Assembly: GCF_963576675.1 (NCBI RefSeq)
Contig: NC_088915.1
Span: 84,887,501 to 84,951,500, forward strand
From: Euphorbia lathyris
Lineage: Eukaryota > Streptophyta > Magnoliopsida > Malpighiales > Euphorbiaceae
DNA length: 64,000 nucleotides
Direction of reading: 5' to 3'
In this document: positions 58,785 through 64,000 of the stretch, piece after piece
Position numbering within the stretch: the first letter of the stretch is position 1
Layout: every line of letters starts with the position of its first letter
The notes under the pieces: model-generated
Database searches by the model: none
What the model saw: only the letters and a program-made list of their open reading frames with translations
Told to the model about the DNA's origin: nothing
Translations under genes and position numbers: made by a program

Positions 58785-59159
58785 CCAATCTATCTTAGTA
58801 AGCATTAAAAAAAAAAAAAAGGGTTAAAACCTGAACAGTCCGACTCCCATGTACATGTATATCTGTAATAACTGAAATGCATGAATTAAAACAAACAAGC
58901 ATCGTTTAACAGTTGTAAAAAATTACAATATAGGATAGGAGGACCTATAGACAGCAAATCTATACTGAACAGAATTAACAAAAACGAAATTCACAAACAT
59001 CGTTCAACCATATAAAAGAATTAGAAATTACCGAACTTGTCCTAAAAGCACTCAAAAGCAAGAAGACCAACACCTGGGATGCAAGAAGAGGACTTGTATT
59101 ATTGGAACATAAGACAAAATGGATGGTTCAAGATAAACTAAATTGGAAAGAAGGATGTT

Positions 59160-59963
59160 CAGGTAGGGTTTGTCAAATGCAAATTTGATGAAGCGTTTCC
59201 ATGTAAGAAGCTGTTTAAGATGTGGGTACAGGTGCACGAATTTCCTATAGGATGCATGTTTGAAGCAATTGGGAAACAGATTGGAGATTTTGTTGGATCT
59301 TTTATAGAATATGACATCAATAATAATAGTGGTATGAGAAGGCACTTTATGAGAATAAGGGTGAGTGTGGATACAAGAGTTCCGCTGAAGAGGTGCAAAA
59401 AAGTCAAAAAATCCGCTACGGAATGGACTTTCATTCGGTTCAAATATGAACGATTATGCAACTTCTGTTACATTTGTGGCCTATTAGAACACACGGAATG
59501 ATACTATGAAAAGCTGTTTAGGGATAACCCTAATGAAGTAGTGAGGGAGTGGGGTGATTGGTTACGAGCACCTATTCGGAGAAATGCTGATATTAAGTGC
59601 TCCAAATGGTTGAGGGAACCTAGTGGTGGTAGTGGATCAGGGGGAGCTGGTAAGGAACCAGGAGGAGAGGGTCAATGGCGGCAGGGGAACCTGAGGAGTG
59701 GAATGGGGGGTCGGCCTCTATTGCAGGAAGTAAATCAGGAGAGTAGAGGGGAGATGGAACTCAATGAAGAAATGGAGATGAAACTGGTTGAGGCCAGAAA
59801 ACGAAGAAGGGGGGATAAAGAGAATGAGGATCCCCAAGGCAATCAGGAAAGTGAACATGGAAACTCGATAGGGGCGGACACTTCCAAACAAAGCAAGGAT
59901 AAGTCTGTCGCTACAGCTAATGATTTGGCGAGACCTGAGGATCAGGTCCGCCAAGGGAAATGA
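59160..59963 (+). pseudogene. LINE ORF1 (DUF4283-like and CCHC)
   Basis: Nucleic-acid-binding ORF1 of plant L1s: 'KLFKMWVQVHEFPIGCMFEA', 'RRHFMRIRVSVDTRVPLKRC', then 'CNFCYICGLLEHTE*YYEKL', a zf-CCHC_4 finger in which one Cys is Tyr and a TGA (59500-59502) stands where Arg is usual. After it 'GDWLRAPIRR' and a Gly/Glu-rich tail run to 59963. The N-terminus is missing. Confidence 0.75.
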
Positions 59964-61035
59964 GTTGTCTTAGTTGGAACTGTCGGGGTCTGGGGAACCC
60001 CCGGGCAGTTCTGTCTTTGGGTGAGCTGTTGAAAGCTCACGCTCCAAGTATGGTTTTTTTATTGACACAATGGTGAATACAGTTATAATGGAGGTGATTA
60101 GAAGCAAGTTTGGGTTTGCTGGATGTTTTGTAGTGGAAGCGAGAGGGCATAGTGGCGGTTTGGCTTTACTATGGAAAACTGAGAATGCAGTTAAGGTGAA
60201 TTCGTTCTCGGACCACCATATTGAGGCTATAATTAAGGGTGGTAACCTAGGAGACTGGAGATTGGTAGGATTCTATGGGCTTGCAGATAGGGCAAGACAT
60301 AAAGAATCTTGGGAGCTTAACATGCAACCCTGTACTTCCTTGGTTAGTGACAGGCGATTTTAATTGTATTTTAAGTCAGCAGGAAAAGGTTGGTGGCTTA
60401 GCCTACCCACTTTACCTTATGAATCAATTTTCAAAAATTATCAATAGCTGTGATCTGATTGACCTAAATATGACTGGTAGTCGGTTCACTTGGGAGCGGG
60501 GGAGAGGGTCTAGCAATTAGATTAGGGAGAAATTAGACAAAGTTTTGGGTCAATTGAGTGGTGCAGCAGATTCCCGTAAGCTTTGGTGTCCAATCTGTTG
60601 AGTGGATATTCGGACCACTCGCCTATTTTAGTGGAGCTGGGGGGTCCGTTGAGGAGAAAAAGTGATTGGCGGTTTAGATATGATAGAGCCTGGACTAAGG
60701 AGATGGAGTTTGAGGGCTTGGTTGTGAACAGTTGGCGCCAGAACAGACAAGTAGAGTTCATCAAGCGCCTTGAATTGTGTTGTGATGAGATGTCGGTTTG
60801 GGGGAGAAATTTTAAAACCCGGTTCGATAAAAAAAAATGAGAAGGTGGAAAATGATTATGGAACAAACTCGAGATTGCACTGATCTTGGGAGAGTGGAGA
60901 CGTTTATGCAGGCTCGAAGGAGGTTGAATGAGTTATTGGAGCAGGAGGAGAGTTACTGGTATCAGAGAGCGAAAGCTTTCTAGTTGAAGGAAGGGGATTC
61001 CAACTCAAAGTTTTTTCATGATTTTGTAGATAAGG
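59960..61035 (+). pseudogene. LINE ORF2 endonuclease part
   Basis: Overlaps the ORF1 stop by four bases (ATGA), the usual plant L1 arrangement. It starts 'MSCLSWNCRGLGNPRAVLSL', the APE-type endonuclease. Later pieces in shifting frames: 'RGHSGGLALLWK', 'PWLVTGDFNCILSQQEK', 'DLNMTGSRFTWERG' and 'YSDHSPILVEL'. TAG at 60518-60520 and TAG near 60981 both lie where Trp is expected ('SSN*IREKLDK', 'AKAF*LKEGDSN'). Confidence 0.78.
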
Positions 61036-62136
61036 TCAAGGATTGAACCAATTTGGGGGAGATAAAGTTGTGTGTTGTCCCGGAATCAACTAATAATACA
61101 ATTGGTATCCCCAAAATTTCTCCAGTCAACCTCAACGTATGAGAATTCGTGCGAGGTGAGGAAGTGGCAGTGAGGAGCTCTAACGCTGAACATTCTCCGT
61201 CGATCCAGCACTGTCCCCTTCGGTCATCTCCTCTGACTCTGCAAACGTTGAATCTAAATAAAAAAACAATTCATTTTTTGTCACCGCCAAGTGCAACTCC
61301 CATATTTTGCATCGATGTTGTGGACTGAAGGGTTGTGCACACTTGAAACAAAACCCCTTTTTCATGCGATCGTCTGTTTCTTGTGGTGGGAGGTTAGAAC
61401 GGATTTGATTATGATTGAAATTAGGGATCTGGAATGGGTTATTTGAAGTGGGGCGGTTAAGGTTAGGGTCATCGGTTTAGGTTACCAGGTTTGAAGCCGG
61501 GCCGGGTTTGGAGTTGGTTTGGGAAAATTAGATTTCCACATGTGGGAAGTCACTTGTGAATCGACCATTCCATCGCTGGCACCGCCTTTCTCTTTAACCC
61601 AATTACAATTCCCCTGCATTCCATACGATAACTCCACATCCCTGGCGAATTCCATCGCATCATCACATGTCTCTGAGACCGTAAAGTGTGCACCCATGGT
61701 CTGATTACTTCCTTCAATCCTCCAATAAAATGCCCTAGAAAATGATCCTTTGAAGATTTTGGAATGGAGGTAGTGACCTTCTCAAATGCCTCTATGTACT
61801 CATCGACAGTTTGAGAGAGCGTAGAGAGCTCCTCATATGCGTTTTTCACCGTTCGTTCACTAAATCATTGTTGCATCTTCAAGCAGAACACGTCCCAAGT
61901 CAAGGGAGGATCATCACGAAGCAAGCGAGCGAAAAAGGTTAATGCCGACCTGGACATACACATTTTATGGATGGCTGAGTGTGATGAACTCGGAAGTATA
62001 GATTAGCCTGAGTTAACCAGGAACGAGGATCCTCAGAACCATCAAACGCTGGTATTCCCACCTTCGGCATGACCATCACAGTACCATCGAAATGGTTGGG
62101 ATGAAAATGGGAATCAAGACCAAGGCCTGTGGTCAT
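61036..62136 (-). mobile_element. LTR-less Ty3 gag-protease fragment inside the LINE
   Basis: Minus strand, gag pieces in order: 'MPKVGIPAFDGSEDPRSWLT', 'AYEELSTLSQTVDEYIEAFE', 'FLGHFIGGLKEVIRPWV' and the knuckle 'CFKCAQPFSPQHRC'. Next comes a protease start, 'IVLLVDSGTTHNFISPKLV', running to about 61036. This is the chromovirus-type gag-protease order. Neither LTR nor primer site is present, and the fragment begins and ends abruptly against LINE ORF2 sequence. Confidence 0.8.
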
Positions 62137-62149
62137 GAAATTTGCAATG

Positions 62150-63576
62150 TGGCCAAAGTTTATTTTGAGAAAGTTTTCTTGGGGAGTGGGAGAGTAAATT
62201 ATGATGATATTGTGTAGTTACCTGTGAAAGTTTCTGAGGATATGAATGTGGATCTCACTTGTGCTTTTTCTTTTGAGGAATTTAAATTGGCTATTAACCA
62301 AATGCACCCTGATAAATCTCCTGGACCTGATGGGCTTAATCCAGGTTTCTTCCAACAGTTCTGGTCTACAATTGGCTGGGATGTGTTTGATGTATGCGTT
62401 AAGTGGTTGGAGAAAAATGAGTTCCCTCCAAAACTGAATGACACTATCATTACTCTAATCCCCAAATGTGAAAATCCCCGAAGCATGAAAGAGCTGAGAC
62501 CGATTTCATTATGCAATGTACTTTATAAGATTATTGCTAAGGTTCTTGCCAATAGATTAAAAGCTGTCCTCCCTGAGGTCATCTCAGAGAGTCAGTCTGC
62601 TTTTGTCCCTGGTAGGTCTTTAATTGACATTGTGCATGTGGCCTTTGAAATTCTCCATTACATGAAAAGGTGTAATAGGGGAATACAAGGTGAAGTGGCT
62701 TTGAAGATTGATATTAGCAAAGCCTATGATAGGGTAGATTGGGGTTTCTTGAATGAAGTGATGAAGAGGCTGGGTTTTTGCGATAAATGGACTAGGTGGA
62801 TAATGTTATGTATCAGCACGGTTTCTTATCTAGTTGCAGTGAACCACAACCTGATTGGGCCAATTTATCCGGGAAGAGGGCTTAGACAAGGAGACCCTTT
62901 GTCTCCTTATCTGTTTTTATTGTGTGCAGAGGTCCTTTCTCAGATGATACAGAAGGGGGAGGAGGAGGGTAGTATAAAAGGTTGTCAAATTTGTAATGGA
63001 GCGCCAAGCATTAGTCACCTTTTCTTTGCAGATGATAGCTTCTTGTTCTTTGGAGGGTCGGAGATTGAAAGTACTCGGATTAAAGAAATTCTGGATATTT
63101 ATGCAAGGGTATCTGGCCAGGAAGTCAATTTTGAAAAATCTGGGATTTTCTTTAGTTCAAATGTCAAAAGGGATACTAGGGAAGCTATCTGTGGTATTCT
63201 CCAAATTCAAGCTCCTTTGGATACAGGGAGATATCTTGGGCTGCCTTCCTTAATTGGGCGCTCGAAAAGAGCCATTTTTGGCTTCTTGAAGGAGAGGTTG
63301 TCGAAATGCCTCAATAATTGGACTTTCAAATTCCTGTCGGCAGCATGTAAGGAGGTCCTTTTGAAGTCTGTAGCTCAGGCTCTACCTACTTTTTGTATGA
63401 GCACGTTTCTTCTTCCTAAATCTACATGTGACGAGCTGCAGAAGATGATGAATTCTTTTTGGTGGGGAACGAAGGCAGATGGAAAGAAGAGAATTCATTA
63501 GATGGAATGGAAACGTATGTGTGTAAAAAAGAATGTGGGGTGGTCTGGGATTCAAGGATCTTAGAGAACTCATCAT
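62150..63576 (+). pseudogene. LINE ORF2 reverse transcriptase part
   Basis: Uninterrupted RT from 62224: 'KSPGPDGLNPGFFQQFW', 'LRPISLCNVLYKIIAKVLAN', 'KIDISKAYDRVDWGF', 'GLRQGDPLSPYLFLLCAEVL' and 'FFADDSFLFFG' (catalytic Asp pair kept). It stops at TAG 63499-63501 ('KRIH*MEWKR', Trp expected), then shifts frame in 'KKNVG..', and is cut at about 63576. zf-RVT and RNase H are absent. Similar to, but clearly diverged from, the LINE at 52605. Confidence 0.85.
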
Positions 63577-63752
63577 CTTCTTATCTTATTAACTAATTAG
63601 GTAACTTCTAATTTTAATAATAATTGTATTAAATTTAGCCTTTCAACAAGCCCATAAATGCTACGATTTTAAAACTTAATTTTTTAAAAAGTTATTGTTA
63701 TCCAATAATAGATTTTTGTCTTTTTCATTATGCAAAGTATATATAATGGTAT
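63577..63752 (-). repeat. Inverted copy of the ASPM-upstream AT-rich module
   Basis: The reverse complement matches about 39095-39270, sharing TTTGCATAATGAAAAAGACA, TGGGCTTGTTGAAAGGCTAA and ATTAGAAGTTACCTAATTAG. Further copies lie in 23980-24160 and near 38330-38790. Confidence 0.85.
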
Positions 63753-63762
63753 GCAGTGGCGG

Positions 63763-64000
63763 AGCCGGAAATTGACAGTTGGGTGGCTAATTTTAGTCCG
63801 ATTATTGGGAGTAATTTTTCAAAGTCCAACCCGTCTAGGCTGGGCAAATTTTTTTAAGCTTCCAGCACACTGAAACTTTGTCGTTTTGATGTGTTGACTA
63901 AAAATTATAATTTTCACACTTTTTTTTTTATTTTTAGCTACATAAAGAAAGAAAGGAAGAAAAAAAATAAACGCATCAGCAGAAAAGAAAAGAAATGCAG
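63763..64000 (+). mobile_element. Start of a hAT-like element or foldback, runs off the window
   Basis: Begins with CAGTGGCGGAGCCGGAA, the CAGTG(G/A)CGG-type terminus common to plant hAT elements and related MITEs, and like the end of 50642-51285. Its other end is outside the window. Confidence 0.4.

Larger units (their letters stand above)
56783..59159. other. Non-coding region with short exact direct repeats
   Basis: No gene was recognised; frames at 56902-57225, 57787-58041 and 58301-58498 show no domain. Two repeat pairs are present: 57412-57454 with 57981-58023 (43 bases, one mismatch), and 58394-58443 with 58735-58784 (50 bases, exact). Confidence 0.6.
59160..63576 (+). mobile_element. 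Second L1-type LINE, degenerate and interrupted
   Basis: ORF1 (about 59160-59963), ORF2 endonuclease (59960-61035) and ORF2 RT (about 62150-63576) follow in order. An antisense Ty3 fragment (61036-62136) sits between endonuclease and RT. The 3' part after the RT is missing: at 63577 the DNA switches to an inverted copy of the ASPM-upstream repeat. Many stops and frameshifts. Confidence 0.85.

Overview
The window is nuclear DNA from a flowering plant, most likely a eudicot. It is AT-rich, has short GT-AG introns, and carries plant-specific repeat families: Athila-type Ty3 and Copia retrotransposons, L1-type LINEs, Mutator-like elements (MULEs) with FAR1/SWIM transposases, and hAT-like and foldback MITEs. 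No bacterial-style operon, CRISPR array, rRNA or tRNA gene was seen. The species cannot be named from the sequence.

Layout. 1-3247: AT-rich non-coding DNA with old repeat remnants. 3248-5252: 5' part of a MULE transposase gene, with a long perfect hairpin in its first intron, cut off inside its SWIM finger. 5253-12520: minus-strand Copia element with a 5' LTR but no 3' LTR. About 12521-22166: minus-strand Athila-like Ty3 element, also with only its 5' LTR. 22167-24515: first copy of a duplicated block whose second copy (36951-40054) is the upstream region and promoter of an ASPM-like gene. 24618-35610: a Kaonashi-type MULE sitting exactly in the TATA region of the first copy. It holds a FAR1-type transposase on the plus strand, a small coiled-coil ORF, and a convergent minus-strand gene that appears to join two different ULP1-type cysteine protease domains. 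A foldback element lies at its right end. 35639-36950: the rest of the duplicated promoter, then unique DNA.

40055-45052 is the best host-gene candidate: a nine-exon, splice-phase-consistent, shortened ASPM-like gene (599 codons plus stop) that keeps five IQ motifs and the armadillo-like region but lacks the calponin-homology domain. Its last exon lies in a roughly 1.6-kb unit repeated three times in tandem (44245-48960), and each copy keeps a usable acceptor, the right phase and its own stop. 49000-51300 holds three MITE-like inverted repeats. 52524-56005 is a fragment of another ASPM exon 1 followed by a 5'-truncated LINE. 56287-56782 is a dirigent-family pseudogene. 59160-63576 is a second, heavily mutated LINE interrupted by an LTR-less fragment of Ty3 gag-protease. 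The window ends in an inverted copy of the ASPM-upstream repeat and the start of a hAT-like terminal repeat.

Nearly all transposon genes are disabled. Most of the in-frame stops I could place sit where the family has tryptophan. The points most worth following up are the CH-less ASPM gene with its triplicated terminal exon, the two-protease MULE gene, and the promoter duplication whose TATA box was hit by that MULE.
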